This document shows positions 25,482 through 35,209 of a DNA stretch of 64,000 bases, one piece after another. Positions within the stretch are counted from its first letter, which is position 1. Each line of letters begins with the position of its first letter. Under the pieces are notes generated by a model, which was not told the DNA's origin, ran no database searches, and saw only the letters and a program-made list of their open reading frames with translations. Both the position numbers and the translations under genes were made by a program. The DNA comes from Rhizobium sp. CSW-27 (GTDB lineage: Bacteria > Pseudomonadota > Alphaproteobacteria > Rhizobiales > Rhizobiaceae): assembly GCF_018760785.1 (NCBI RefSeq), contig NZ_JAHHZO010000007.1:248001-312000 (forward strand), in the 5' to 3' direction.

Positions 25482-25515
25482 GGGGCTGCGCGGCACCACA
25501 GATCCGCGCAGCCCC
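25482..25515. terminator. Strong hairpin between binding-protein and ATPase genes
   Basis: GGGGCTGCGCGG (25482-25493) pairs perfectly with CCGCGCAGCCCC (25504-25515) around a 10-base loop. A run of A follows (25522-25528), not T, so it is more likely a partial terminator or mRNA-stabilising structure that keeps binding-protein mRNA in excess. Confidence 0.6.
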
Positions 25516-25573
25516 AATCTCAAAAAAATCAAGCCGTCGGGATCAACCCGTCCAGAAGAGGAAACGCGCCATC

Positions 25574-27064
25574 ATGAGTGCAGAACCGCTTCTCTCCCTG
25601 AAAAACATCAAGGTTACGTTCGGCGGCGTGCGCGCGCTGAAGGGGGTCTCTTTCGAGGTCAATGCGGGAGAAGTTCATTGCCTGGCCGGCGAAAACGGCT
25701 GCGGCAAGAGCACGCTGATCAAGGTGATCACGGGGGTCTACAAGCCGGAAGAGGGCGCGGAGATCGTCTTTGACGGAAAGCCCGTTTCCGCAATGACCCC
25801 GACGCTTGCCCAGTCCCTCGGGATCCAGGTGATCTGGCAGGATCTGGCCTTGTTTGGCGAAATGTCGGTTGCCGAGAATATTGGCTTTCAGCTGGCAGTC
25901 ACCGGTACCTACGGCATGGTCGATAAGCACGCGATCGACGAGGCGGCCGAGAAGGCGTTGGCGCGGCTTGGAGTCCGTCTCGATATTCACAAGCCGTTGA
26001 AGGAACTTCCGATTGCCCAGCGGCAGATCGTGGCGATCGCCCGTGCTCTGGTCGGCGAAGCGCGCCTTGTGTTCATGGATGAACCGACTGCGTCGCTCAC
26101 GCAGTCCGAAGCGGATTACCTGATCGAGATCGTGCGCAACCTGTCTGCCTCGGGCGTTGCGGTCGTCTTCGTGTCTCACCGCCTCGCGGAAGTGCTGGAG
26201 ATCTCGCACCGTATCACTATCCTCCGCGATGGTTCGCTGGTCGGCGTCTATCCGGTCGAGGGCATGACGCAGTCGCGCGTGACGGAACTGATGACGGGCC
26301 GCAATTTCGACAGTGCCGTGATCGCTTCCGATCATGATGAAGCGCCGGTTGTGCTGTCTGTCCGCAATCTCACCCGGCATGGCGAATTCCGCAATGTCTC
26401 CTTCGACCTGCGCCGTGGCGAAACCCTCGGCATCACCGGCCTTCTGGGGGCAGGACGCACCGAACTTGCCCTGACGCTGTTTGGCATGCATCGGCCGCAT
26501 GAAGGCGAAATCCTCCTGGAGGGGCAGAAAGTTGACTTCGCCTCCAATCGCGACGCCATCCGCGCAGGGGTCGCCTATCTCTCGGAGGACCGGCTGTCGC
26601 TCGGCCTCAACCAGCCGCAGTCGATCGCCGACAATCTGGTCATGGCATCGCTGGACCGCATTCTTTCTCACGGGCTCATCTCTCCGGCAAAAAAGAGGGA
26701 TGTCGTGTCGCACTGGATCTCGGCGCTGGGCGTCAAGATCGGCACGCCGGATGACCCGATCCGCACCCTGTCTGGCGGCAACCAGCAAAGGGTGGCGATT
26801 GCCAAATGGCTGGCGATAAGCCCGAAGATCCTGATCCTCGATGCACCGACGGTCGGTGTCGATGTTGGCGCACGCGCCGGCATTTTCGAGATCGTTCGAA
26901 AACTCGCCGCCGAAGGCCTGTCGATCATCATCATCTCCGACGAACCGCCGGAAGTCTATTTCAATGCCGACCGCGTCATCCACATGGTGGAGGGGCGTCT
27001 CGAGGCTGTCTATGACCCGCGCCATACGTCGCTCAGCGAACTGGAGTCCGCCGTCTATGCGTAG
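25574..27064 (+). CDS. Sugar ABC transporter ATP-binding protein (duplicated ABC)
   Basis: 496 residues with two ABC domains. The first has GENGCGKSTLIK; the second has the degenerate Walker A LLGAGRTELA and the signature LSGGNQQRVAIAKWLA, as in RbsA/AraG/FrcA-type importers. Pairs with the two permeases that follow. Its end overlaps the first permease start by 8 bases. Confidence 0.93.
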   Translation: MSAEPLLSLKNIKVTFGGVRALKGVSFEVNAGEVHCLAGENGCGKSTLIKVITGVYKPEEGAEIVFDGKPVSAMTPTLAQSLGIQVIWQDLALFGEMSVAENIGFQLAVTGTYGMVDKHAIDEAAEKALARLGVRLDIHKPLKELPIAQRQIVAIARALVGEARLVFMDEPTASLTQSEADYLIEIVRNLSASGVAVVFVSHRLAEVLEISHRITILRDGSLVGVYPVEGMTQSRVTELMTGRNFDSAVIASDHDEAPVVLSVRNLTRHGEFRNVSFDLRRGETLGITGLLGAGRTELALTLFGMHRPHEGEILLEGQKVDFASNRDAIRAGVAYLSEDRLSLGLNQPQSIADNLVMASLDRILSHGLISPAKKRDVVSHWISALGVKIGTPDDPIRTLSGGNQQRVAIAKWLAISPKILILDAPTVGVDVGARAGIFEIVRKLAAEGLSIIIISDEPPEVYFNADRVIHMVEGRLEAVYDPRHTSLSELESAVYA

Positions 27065-28073
27065 GCTCGTCTCGTCTCACACCACCGAATTTGCGCTCTT
27101 GGCAGTCATGGTGCTGCTCTGCATCGGACTGTCCTTCGGTACGGACCGGTTTCTCACGGTGTCCAATGCCTTCGACGTTCTCAACGTATCGGCGGTCAAC
27201 ATCATCTTTGCTGTCGGATTGCTGGTCGTCCTGATCTCGGGCGGCATTGACATCTCCTTTGCGGTGGCCGCGTCCGTCGTCCAGTACGTGACAGTCCTGG
27301 CGCTCAGCGCCTTGGGTGGCGGCAACTGGGCAGAGGGATTCATAATCGCCGGCCTCGTCGGCATAGGTCTCGGATCGATCAACGCCTTCCTGATCTATCG
27401 CCTGCAAATCATCTCGATTGTCGCGACGATCTCGACCTTCAACATCTTCTTCGGCCTCCTGATGTTCTTCACCAAGGGCGTGTCGATCTACAATCTGCCG
27501 GACTGGCTCTCGAACCGCGTCGTCTTCTATGAGCGCGAAATGGCCGACGGTTCCTGGGTCGAGCTTACCCTGCCGGTGGTGGTGATGATCCTCTGCTGCA
27601 TCGCGACCTGGTTCATGATGTCTCGGACAACGATCGGTCGCAAGCTTTACGCCTTCGGCGACAATCCCGAGGGCGCCCGTCGCTTCGGCATCAATATCGG
27701 CGCGATGCATGTCATCTCCTTCGGCTGGCTCGGGTTGATGGCGGGCATCGCCGGCCTCATGCAGGCGCATTATGCGCAGGAGGTCGTGCCCAATGCGCTC
27801 TATGGCCGCGAACTCGATGTTCTGGCTGCGACGGTACTCGGCGGCGCACGACTGGGCGGCGGCAAGGGGTCCGTCCTTGGCTGTGTGCTCGGGGTTCTTC
27901 TCGTCTCCATCACCCAGAACGGTCTCAACCTCATGGGTGTCTCGCCCTTTGCCTTCAAGATGATTGTCGGGGCCATCATCCTGGTCGCCATCACGCTGTC
28001 CTCCGCCCGGTTCGACAGACTTTTGCCGAATGCCATGAAGGCTTCGGCACGAAAGAGGAGCCAGCGTCCATGA
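27057..28073 (+). CDS. Sugar ABC transporter permease 1
   Basis: 338 residues, RbsC-like, with about 8-10 hydrophobic segments and the family pattern V-L-I-S-G-G-I-D-I-S and A-A-T-V-L-G-G-A-R-L-G-G-G-K-G. ATG 27057 lies inside the ATPase stop region, which sets the start and suggests translational coupling. Works with permease 2 as a heterodimer. Confidence 0.9.
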   Translation: MRRLVSSHTTEFALLAVMVLLCIGLSFGTDRFLTVSNAFDVLNVSAVNIIFAVGLLVVLISGGIDISFAVAASVVQYVTVLALSALGGGNWAEGFIIAGLVGIGLGSINAFLIYRLQIISIVATISTFNIFFGLLMFFTKGVSIYNLPDWLSNRVVFYEREMADGSWVELTLPVVVMILCCIATWFMMSRTTIGRKLYAFGDNPEGARRFGINIGAMHVISFGWLGLMAGIAGLMQAHYAQEVVPNALYGRELDVLAATVLGGARLGGGKGSVLGCVLGVLLVSITQNGLNLMGVSPFAFKMIVGAIILVAITLSSARFDRLLPNAMKASARKRSQRP

Positions 28074-29065
28074 AGACTTTCATTCAGACGTTCAACGCTA
28101 GGTTCGGCGCGGATATGGCCGGTCCTGTCGTTGCCTTCATTGCGGTGATGGTGATCTTCGGCTTGGCGGCAGACAACTTCCTGTCCATGGCGACCTTCGG
28201 GTCCGTGGCCTTTCAGCTTCCGGAACTGGGTTTGCTGACGCTGGCAATGCTGCTGCCGCTGCTGACCGGTGGCATCAATCTGTCGATTACCTTTGCTGCA
28301 AACCTCTCCGGTCTTGCCGCCGCCTGGGTTCTCCAGTCGCATGGAGGCGTCGATGCCTCCGCCGGCGTTTTCGCCCTCGCATGCGTTGCAGCACTGGTGA
28401 CGGGTGGCGCAGCCGGCGCGCTGACCGGTGTCGCGATTGCCTATACAAGGGCGCATCCCATCCTCGTGACGCTGTCGATGATGATCTTTCTGCGCGGTCT
28501 CGGCGAGTTCCTGACGCGGGGCGGCGATGTCTCCGGGTTTCCGGACTACGTCGCGCCGATCGGCCACGGATCGCTGTTCGGCCTTCCGATCCCGCTTTTG
28601 ATCTTCATCGTCTGCGTCGCCGTCTGGCACGTGCTGCTGACGCGCAGCAAGCTCGGTTTCGGCCTGCTGATGATCGGCTCCAACATGGAGGCCGCCGATT
28701 ATTCCGGGTTGAACACGCGCAAGATCGTGGTGCTCGTCTATACCCTTTCGGGGATCATGTGCGCCATCGCCGGCATCATCATGCTGGCGCGCTTCAACTC
28801 CGTGCGCGTCGGCCATGGCGAATCCTACCTTCTCATCACTGTCCTTGCGGCATTCCTGGGCGGGATCAATCCGTTCGGCGGCTTCGGACGTGTTCTCCCG
28901 GTCTTCGTGGCGCTGATTGTCCTTCAGCTCCTGTCCTCCGGCCTGAACCTGATGGGCGCCAACCAGCACCTCGCAACCGCACTCTGGGGCGTGCTGATGA
29001 TCGTGGTGATGGCGGCGCGGACCATCGTTTCGAAATTTCGTATCTTCACTGGAAAGAAGGTTTGA
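28070..29065 (+). CDS. Sugar ABC transporter permease 2
   Basis: 331 residues, the same BPD_transp_2 family as permease 1 (L-L-T-G-G-I-N-L-S-I; F-L-G-G-I-N-P-F-G-G-F-G). Overlaps permease 1 by 4 bases and is followed after one base by the GTG of the epimerase gene. Confidence 0.9.
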   Translation: MKTFIQTFNARFGADMAGPVVAFIAVMVIFGLAADNFLSMATFGSVAFQLPELGLLTLAMLLPLLTGGINLSITFAANLSGLAAAWVLQSHGGVDASAGVFALACVAALVTGGAAGALTGVAIAYTRAHPILVTLSMMIFLRGLGEFLTRGGDVSGFPDYVAPIGHGSLFGLPIPLLIFIVCVAVWHVLLTRSKLGFGLLMIGSNMEAADYSGLNTRKIVVLVYTLSGIMCAIAGIIMLARFNSVRVGHGESYLLITVLAAFLGGINPFGGFGRVLPVFVALIVLQLLSSGLNLMGANQHLATALWGVLMIVVMAARTIVSKFRIFTGKKV

Positions 29066-29066
29066 C

Positions 29067-29915
29067 GTGCAGGGTTTTGGTATTCACGCCATGATGTGGA
29101 CCACCGTGTGGGACCACGCGGGAGCAGAACGCGCCATTGCAGGTGCTGCCCACCACAGGCAGGATTTCATCGAGATCCCGCTTATCGATATCTCCTCGGT
29201 GGATGCGAAGCACAGCCGTGCCTTGCTGGAGAAACACGCGCTTCGCGCGGCCTGCTCTCTGGTGATGCCCGAGCCTGCATGGCCCTCCCGGCGGCCCGAT
29301 GCTGCGATCGACCACCTCGAGGCTGCACTGGACACGGCCGCGAACATGGGGGCGGAGGCTTTGACCGGCGTCACCTTCGGCGGCACCAACGAACGGACGG
29401 GGTTCCCGCCGACTGAGGCGGAATATGACAACCTCACGCGCGCATTGGGTGTCGCTGCAAGGCATGCGAAGTCACTCGGGCTCCAGTTTGGCATCGAGGC
29501 GGTCAATCGCTATGAAAACCATCTGATCAACACCGCCGCACAGGCGGTGGCGCTGGTCGAGCGGATCGGCATGGATAACGTGTTTGTCCATCTCGACACC
29601 TTCCACATGACGATGGAGGAAAAGGGTGTCGCCAACGGCATCCTCGCCGCCCGCGACCACCTCAAATACATGCATCTGTCCGAAAGCGATCGCGGAACAC
29701 CGGGTTACGGCAACGTACCTTGGGACCCCATCTTCGCAGCCCTTGCGGCCATCGGCTTCAAAGGCGCGCTGACGCTGGAAAGCTTTGCGGCCATGCCGGT
29801 CGAGATGGCTGGAGCCATTTCGACCTGGAGGCCGGTTGCGCGCGATGCGGATGAGGTATTCGAAAACGGCCTGTCCTTCATCCGCAACAAGGCCGTCCAG
29901 TATGGACTGGCGTGA
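29067..29915 (+). CDS. Sugar isomerase/epimerase (ketose 3-epimerase-like TIM barrel)
   Basis: 282 residues, AP-endonuclease-2 type TIM barrel. The metal/catalytic pattern of ketose 3-epimerases is visible: I-E-A-V-N-R-Y-E-N-H, H-L-D-T-F-H-M, H-L-S-E-S-D-R and L-E-S-F near the end. It resembles the L-ribulose/D-tagatose 3-epimerase group but is distinct from the D-psicose 3-epimerase two genes downstream. The GTG start is supported by GAAAGAAGG seven bases upstream; the next ATG (29091) would cut the first strand. Confidence 0.87.
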   Translation: MQGFGIHAMMWTTVWDHAGAERAIAGAAHHRQDFIEIPLIDISSVDAKHSRALLEKHALRAACSLVMPEPAWPSRRPDAAIDHLEAALDTAANMGAEALTGVTFGGTNERTGFPPTEAEYDNLTRALGVAARHAKSLGLQFGIEAVNRYENHLINTAAQAVALVERIGMDNVFVHLDTFHMTMEEKGVANGILAARDHLKYMHLSESDRGTPGYGNVPWDPIFAALAAIGFKGALTLESFAAMPVEMAGAISTWRPVARDADEVFENGLSFIRNKAVQYGLA

Positions 29916-29944
29916 ATGCGCCGAACGCGGTGGGGAGTTCAAGC

Positions 29945-30610
29945 ATGACTGAGAAGCGCGTGAACAGCATGGATGCAAACGCCAGGGAGATCGCTGCGGC
30001 AGCTGCCGAATGTTTCGCAAAGCTGGGATGCAGCCGCATTCTCGTGGCGATCGCCGGCGCTCCGGGTTCCGGCAAGTCGACGCTCGCGGAACAGGCCGTC
30101 CAGATGCTCACCGCAGAGCATGGTCTTCGTGCAGGACTCTTTCCCATGGACGGCTACCATTATGACGACGCCGTTCTGGAAGACATGGGACGCCGTCCGT
30201 TCAAGGGCGCCATTGATACCTTCGATGCGCATGGCCTGCGCCATATGCTGATGCGGCTGAAGGCGAACGAGGACGATGTCGTCGCCGTCCCCGTCTTCGA
30301 CCGTTCCATCGAAATCGCCCGGGCCGGCGGCCGCCTTATCGCGCAATCGACGGAAGTCATCGTCTGCGAAGGCAACTATCTGCTTGCGCAGCAGCCCCCC
30401 TGGGACCGGCTGAAGCCAATCTTCGATCTCGCGATTTTTGTCGATGTCGATGTGGAAACGTTGCGTCATCGGCTTCAGGAGCGTTGGCGGGGCTTCGGCC
30501 TCGCCCCTCAGGACATCACCCGGAAAGTGGAGGAGAACGATCTGCCGAACGGTCTCTTCATCATGTCGAACAGCGCGGAACCGAATCTGCGCGTGAACAA
30601 CGGTGCTTGA
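29945..30610 (+). CDS. P-loop sugar/nucleoside kinase (FrcK/uridine-kinase-like)
   Basis: 221 residues with Walker A AGAPGSGKSTLAEQ and a D-G-Y-H-Y-D-D motif typical of the uridine kinase/pantothenate kinase-like group, which includes FrcK of rhizobial fructose ABC operons. It probably phosphorylates the sugar produced by the epimerases. ATG 29945 with GGGGAG upstream is preferred to a GTG at 29912 that would overlap the epimerase gene. Confidence 0.85.
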   Translation: MTEKRVNSMDANAREIAAAAAECFAKLGCSRILVAIAGAPGSGKSTLAEQAVQMLTAEHGLRAGLFPMDGYHYDDAVLEDMGRRPFKGAIDTFDAHGLRHMLMRLKANEDDVVAVPVFDRSIEIARAGGRLIAQSTEVIVCEGNYLLAQQPPWDRLKPIFDLAIFVDVDVETLRHRLQERWRGFGLAPQDITRKVEENDLPNGLFIMSNSAEPNLRVNNGA

Positions 30611-30697
30611 GGCTGCCAGGGCGCAGGCGAAACCACGCCGTGGCCACCAGGGACCTCGGGCATCCTCTCCAAGATTTGTTATCAAAAGGAGCCATCC

Positions 30698-31567
30698 ATG
30701 AAACACGGAATCTATTACTCGTACTGGGAGCACGAATGGAGTGCGAAATTCGGCCCCTATATCGAGAAGGTCGCAAAGCTCGGCTTCGACGTAATCGAGG
30801 TCGCCGCGCACCATATCAACGAATACAGCGATGCCGAATTGGCCGCCATCCGGCAGAGCGCCATCGACAACAACATCATTCTGACAGCCGGGATTGGTCC
30901 GTCGAAAGCCAAGAACCTCGCATCGGCGGACGCGTCCGTGCGTGCCGCGGGCAAGGCCTTTTTCGAAAAGACCCTGACCAACGTCGCCAAGCTCGGCATC
31001 AGGACGATCGGGGGCGCGCTGCATTCGTATTGGCCGATCGATTATTCGCAGCCGGTTGACAAGGATGGGGATCGCGCGCGCGGCGTTGAAGGCATTCACG
31101 GCATCGCCGATTTTGCCAACAACCTCGGCATCAATCTGTGCATCGAGGTGTTGAACCGGTTCGAGAACCATGTGCTCAACACGGCGGCCGAAGGCGTCGC
31201 TTTCGTCGAGGATGTCGGCAAGCCGAACGTCAAGGTGATGCTCGACACCTTCCATATGAACATCGAGGAAGACAGTTTCGGCGATGCGATCCGCACGGCC
31301 GGCCCGCTGCTCGGTCATTTCCACACCGGCGAAAGCAATCGCCGCGTGCCTGGCAAGGGCCGCCTTCCATGGCATGAGATCGGCGCGGCTCTTCGAGAGA
31401 TCAACTATACCGGCGCAGTCGTCATGGAACCCTTCGTCAAGACCGGCGGCACGATCGGCTCCGACATCCGGGTATGGCGCGATCTCACCAATGGCGCCGA
31501 TGAGGCGAAGATGGATGAGGACGCACGCAATTCTCTCGCCTTTTCCCGTTTTGTCCTGGGCGGCTGA
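30698..31567 (+). CDS. D-psicose (allulose) 3-epimerase
   Basis: 289 residues, the same length as the A. tumefaciens enzyme, with the known residues in the same positions: E150, D183, H209 and E244 bind the metal and perform the C3 deprotonation/reprotonation. The N-terminus MKHGIYYSYWEHEWSAKFGP is as in that protein. The enzyme interconverts D-fructose and D-psicose. With the upstream ABC importer and kinase it would let the cell use D-psicose via D-fructose. Last gene of the operon; a GC-rich hairpin follows. Confidence 0.95.
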   Translation: MKHGIYYSYWEHEWSAKFGPYIEKVAKLGFDVIEVAAHHINEYSDAELAAIRQSAIDNNIILTAGIGPSKAKNLASADASVRAAGKAFFEKTLTNVAKLGIRTIGGALHSYWPIDYSQPVDKDGDRARGVEGIHGIADFANNLGINLCIEVLNRFENHVLNTAAEGVAFVEDVGKPNVKVMLDTFHMNIEEDSFGDAIRTAGPLLGHFHTGESNRRVPGKGRLPWHEIGAALREINYTGAVVMEPFVKTGGTIGSDIRVWRDLTNGADEAKMDEDARNSLAFSRFVLGG

Positions 31568-31585
31568 TCCGCAGGCTTTCTGACC

Positions 31586-31619
31586 GGCGCCCCTTGTGCC
31601 AAGAGCCACGAGGGGCGCC
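31586..31619. terminator. Hairpin between converging sugar operons
   Basis: GGCGCCCCTTGTG (31586-31598) pairs with CACGAGGGGCGCC (31607-31619), 12 of 13 bases, around an 8-base loop. It sits between the epimerase stop and the end of the kinase gene on the other strand, so it may stop transcription from both sides. No T-run on either strand. Confidence 0.5.
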
Positions 31620-31747
31620 GCACCATAGACCATCCCGTGACGAATAGTGTCTCGACATGTCGGGTTTCCGCCAGTCCGCTGGCGGAAGATTCTGGGGGCG
31701 CCGCTCTCCCGGTCGCGATAAGCTCCCGCGACCCGCAGGGGATTGGC

Positions 31748-33358
31748 CTAGAAATCCCGGATCTTTCGCAATTCCGCCTGCAGCGTGCGGAAGGCGTTGA
31801 AACGCTTATCGTGGATGGTGCGGATATCGCCGGAAGCAGGTTGATAGATGCGGCCCGGTTTGCTCAGCGCCTGCATGGCCTGCCTGAGGTTCTCAAAGGA
31901 CTTCGCCGCCGTCGCGCCGAGCAAGGCTGCGCCCAGCAACACGGGTTCCGATGTTTGCGGCGCGATCACCGGTTTTCCGCTGGCATCCGCCAGAATCTGG
32001 CGGGTCAGATCATGCTGGCCTGCGCCGCCGCTGATGATGATCTGCTGCACCTCCGCCCCGGCTTCCTCCTGCGCCTCGATGATCTGACGAAGGCCATACC
32101 CGATGCCGCAAAGGCCGGCGACATAGAGTGCGACAAGACTGTCGAGATCCCGTTCCATGCCCAGGCCGGCAATCGCCGCGCGCGCCGCCGGATCGGCAAA
32201 GGGCGCGCGATTGCCGAGGAATTCCGGCACGACGTGAAGCCCACGTGCCAGCGAGACGACACGGGACGCGGACGATTGCGCTTCCACGGCCAGATTGGCA
32301 AGCATGACAGGCAGGGACAGCCCCTGAGCCTTCGCCCGTTCCCGTGCCTCGTGAAAGGCGGGATGGAAGCTGATCAATTGGTCGATAGCAGCGCCCGCCG
32401 CACTCTGCCCGCCTTCGTTCAGCCAGAGGCCCGGCACCATGGCAGAAAAATACGGCCCCCAGACGCCAGGCACGAACTTCGGGCTGCCGGTCGAGGTCAG
32501 GGTGCAGGATGACGTGCCGAACACATAGCCAAGATTGCGCTCCGGCGTTCCGCCGATGCCGACCGTTCCGATGCCGCCCGCATGCGCATCGATCATTCCG
32601 GCGGACACCGGTGTGCCTGGATTCAGGCCAAGCTCATGCGCTGCCGCCTCTGTCAGGCCGTTGCCGACGGCCGTGCCGGGTTCAACAATCTCCTGGCCGA
32701 TCCGGGCGAAATCCTCGTCGGCCAGTTCCGCAAGTCCGATCTGGCGGAAGTAGGTGGGATCCCAGCGGTTTTCATGCGCAAGGTAGGTCCATTTGCAGGC
32801 CAGCGTGCAGGTGGAGCGTGCGAGGCTGCCCGTGGCCCTCCAGGTCAGGAAGTCCGCCAGATCGAAGAACTGCCAGGCCTGACGGAAGATCTGCGGCCGG
32901 TTCTCCTTCAGCCACAAGAGTTTCGGCGTCTGCATCTCGGGTGAGATGCGGCCGCCAACATAACGCAGCACACCATGGCCCAGCGCGTTGATACGTTCCG
33001 CCTGATCGACAGCCCGGTGATCCATCCAGACAATGATGTCGCGCGCGGAATTCTCGGAGGGGCCGATGGCGAGTGGATGCCCGCCTTCACCCAGGACGAC
33101 GAGCGAGCAGGTCGCGTCAAACCCAAGGCCGGCAACCTGATCCGGGGAAACGTTTGCCTCACCAAGTGCGGTCTGAACCGCATGGCACACGGAGGCCCAG
33201 ATATTGGCGCTGGATTGCTCGACCATATGCACATGATCGCGATAGATCTCGATATCGCGCTTGCCGGTTCCAAGGCATTTGCCTTCTTCATCGAAGACCC
33301 CGGCGCGGGCACTGCCCGTGCCGACATCCACCCCGATAAAGTACTTCGAACCGTTCAT
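31748..33358 (-). CDS. FGGY-family carbohydrate kinase (D-ribulokinase-like)
   Basis: 536 residues. N-terminal phosphate-binding IGVDVGTGSARAGVFDEEG, a central G-G-I-G-T-V-G segment and a late G-G-A-G-Q-H motif define an FGGY kinase. Length and the neighbouring ribitol dehydrogenase gene point to D-ribulokinase (D-ribulose to D-ribulose 5-phosphate). L-ribulose or another ketopentose is the alternative. Last gene of the ten-gene minus-strand operon. Confidence 0.87.
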   Translation of the reverse strand: MNGSKYFIGVDVGTGSARAGVFDEEGKCLGTGKRDIEIYRDHVHMVEQSSANIWASVCHAVQTALGEANVSPDQVAGLGFDATCSLVVLGEGGHPLAIGPSENSARDIIVWMDHRAVDQAERINALGHGVLRYVGGRISPEMQTPKLLWLKENRPQIFRQAWQFFDLADFLTWRATGSLARSTCTLACKWTYLAHENRWDPTYFRQIGLAELADEDFARIGQEIVEPGTAVGNGLTEAAAHELGLNPGTPVSAGMIDAHAGGIGTVGIGGTPERNLGYVFGTSSCTLTSTGSPKFVPGVWGPYFSAMVPGLWLNEGGQSAAGAAIDQLISFHPAFHEARERAKAQGLSLPVMLANLAVEAQSSASRVVSLARGLHVVPEFLGNRAPFADPAARAAIAGLGMERDLDSLVALYVAGLCGIGYGLRQIIEAQEEAGAEVQQIIISGGAGQHDLTRQILADASGKPVIAPQTSEPVLLGAALLGATAAKSFENLRQAMQALSKPGRIYQPASGDIRTIHDKRFNAFRTLQAELRKIRDF

Positions 33359-33397
33359 GCCTTGCTCCTCCGGATATGCGTGCAGTTTGGATCTGGC

Positions 33398-34126
33398 CTA
33401 TAGATCGACGCTATTGGGCAGGATCACAAGGTCCCGGACCACCACATTGCGCGGACGAGACAACATGAAGAAGACAGCGTCCGCCACTTCCTGCGGCTGC
33501 ATGAGACTGCCATTCGCCAACGCTTCCTCCATCTTCTCCTTCGGCCAGTCATCCAGAAGGGCCGTCACCACCGGACCAGGCAGAACGGCACCGACGCGAA
33601 TGCCATGCTGCGACACCTGGCGGCGCACCGTATGCGCGAACGCCTGCACCGCGAATTTCGAGGCGGTGTAGATGGGTTCCCAGACGACGGGCACGACACC
33701 GGCGACGGAACTCGTGAAGAGGATGTCGCCGGACTTCTGGGCGATCATATGGGGCAGAACCGCATGAACGCTGCGGAAGGCGGCGTTGATGTTGAGGTTC
33801 AGCATCCGGTCCCAAGCATCCGGTTCGCCCTCCGCCACTGGCCCGCCGACATAGGCGCCCGCATTGGCATGGAAGATATCCAGCCGCCCTGCCACCTCCA
33901 GGATCTTGGGAAGAAGACCGGAGACCTGTGGCCCATCCAGCAGATCGACCACCGCCATGCGTGCGCGATCCCCCAGCTCCTCGCAAAGGGCTTTCAGCCT
34001 GTCCTCGGCACGATCCACGAGAACCACCGTTGCGCCTTCAGCGATCAGCTTCTTGGCACAGGACAAGCCAATGCCCGAAGCGGCCCCGGTGATGGCCGCG
34101 ACCTTGCCGTCCATACTGTTCGTCAT
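33398..34126 (-). CDS. rbtD: Ribitol 2-dehydrogenase (SDR)
   Basis: 242 residues, classical [11 protein letters not shown] nucleotide motif, N-A-G at strand 4, S-S-V-A-G and Y-x3-K (YTASK). Several stretches are diagnostic of ribitol dehydrogenase: [39 protein letters not shown] and the end [13 protein letters not shown]. It oxidises ribitol to D-ribulose with NAD. ATG 34126 follows GGGAG. The next gene in the operon is the FGGY kinase, giving a two-step route to D-ribulose 5-phosphate. Confidence 0.9.
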   Translation of the reverse strand: MTNSMDGKVAAITGAASGIGLSCAKKLIAEGATVVLVDRAEDRLKALCEELGDRARMAVVDLLDGPQVSGLLPKILEVAGRLDIFHANAGAYVGGPVAEGEPDAWDRMLNLNINAAFRSVHAVLPHMIAQKSGDILFTSSVAGVVPVVWEPIYTASKFAVQAFAHTVRRQVSQHGIRVGAVLPGPVVTALLDDWPKEKMEEALANGSLMQPQEVADAVFFMLSRPRNVVVRDLVILPNSVDL

Positions 34127-34155
34127 GATGAAACTCCCGTCGGAATGTCCCGTCG

Positions 34156-35193
34156 TCAATCGACAAGCCGGATCTGCAGCTTGACATCCTCAGGCAGACC
34201 CTTGGCGGCCCGCTCGAAGGCAGCGATGCTCTCGCTGAAATCGAAGGTGTCGGTAATCAGCGGTTTGAGGTCGACCTTGCCGGATGCGATCAGATTGACG
34301 GCGCGATCGAAGTTGTTGGCATAGCGGAAGACGGTCTCGATGCGCGCTTCCTTGAAGATCGAAGCGGGTACATCGAAGTTGACCGGCTCGATCGGCAGGC
34401 CCACCAGCACCAGCGCGCCGCCCGGGCGCATCAGATCGAAGATGTCCTGATACGCCTTCGGACTGCCGCTGGCTTCGAAGACGACATCCGCCCCCCAGCC
34501 GTCCGTTGCGTTCATCACGGCGTCGCGCAGCGAAGTCTGCGTGATGTTGACCGGTGTGATGCCGGCATATTGACCGGCGATGTTCAGTTTCGGCGCGCTG
34601 AGATCCGCGATGATCACACGCGAGCAGCCCCCCGCAAGGGCCGCGATGGCGGTCATGATGCCGATCGGGCCGCAGCCGATCACCACCGCAACGTCACCGG
34701 GTGTAATTCGTGCGCGGGTGGCGGCCTGCATGCCGACAGCGAAGGGCTCGATCATCGCACCTTCGGCAAACGAGACATTGTCCGGCAGCTTGTAGGTGAA
34801 GGCTGCCGGGTGCACCACTTCTGGCGTCAGCACGCCGTGAATGGGGGGCGTTGCCCAGAAGCGCACGTCAGGATCGACGTTATAAATGCCAAGCTTGGAC
34901 GCACGCGATTCCATGTTGGGAATTCCCGGTTCCATGCAGACCCGGTCTCCGACCCGCAGGGTCCTGACGTTGGAGCCGACTTCGATTACTGTGCCTGCCG
35001 CTTCGTGGCCGAGCACCATCGGCTCTCGCACGACAAATGCACCGATGGCGCCATGCGTATAATAATGCACGTCGCTGCCGCACACGCCGACGGTGTGGAT
35101 GGCGATCTTCACGTCGGTGGGACCGACCTTGGAGGGAAGCTCGATATCACGCAGCGACAGCTCGCCTTTGCGTTCCAGAACCAGAGCCTTCAT
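34156..35193 (-). CDS. Zinc-dependent polyol dehydrogenase (xylitol/sorbitol dehydrogenase-like)
   Basis: 345 residues, medium-chain dehydrogenase. Catalytic zinc region C-G-S-D-V-H-Y-Y and [12 protein letters not shown], Rossmann motif V-I-G-C-G-P-I-G. The structural-zinc loop has lost its four cysteines ([15 protein letters not shown]), as in a bacterial xylitol dehydrogenase subgroup. It likely oxidises a pentitol such as xylitol or arabitol to a ketopentose. ATG 35193 is set by the conserved [10 protein letters not shown] start. Confidence 0.88.
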   Translation of the reverse strand: MKALVLERKGELSLRDIELPSKVGPTDVKIAIHTVGVCGSDVHYYTHGAIGAFVVREPMVLGHEAAGTVIEVGSNVRTLRVGDRVCMEPGIPNMESRASKLGIYNVDPDVRFWATPPIHGVLTPEVVHPAAFTYKLPDNVSFAEGAMIEPFAVGMQAATRARITPGDVAVVIGCGPIGIMTAIAALAGGCSRVIIADLSAPKLNIAGQYAGITPVNITQTSLRDAVMNATDGWGADVVFEASGSPKAYQDIFDLMRPGGALVLVGLPIEPVNFDVPASIFKEARIETVFRYANNFDRAVNLIASGKVDLKPLITDTFDFSESIAAFERAAKGLPEDVKLQIRLVD

Positions 35194-35209
35194 GTTCGTT
35201 TCCTTTGTG

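Noticed and set aside
25529-27025. A 498-codon minus-strand frame opposite the sugar ABC ATPase
   Set aside because: It mirrors the ATPase codons; no start signal or domain.
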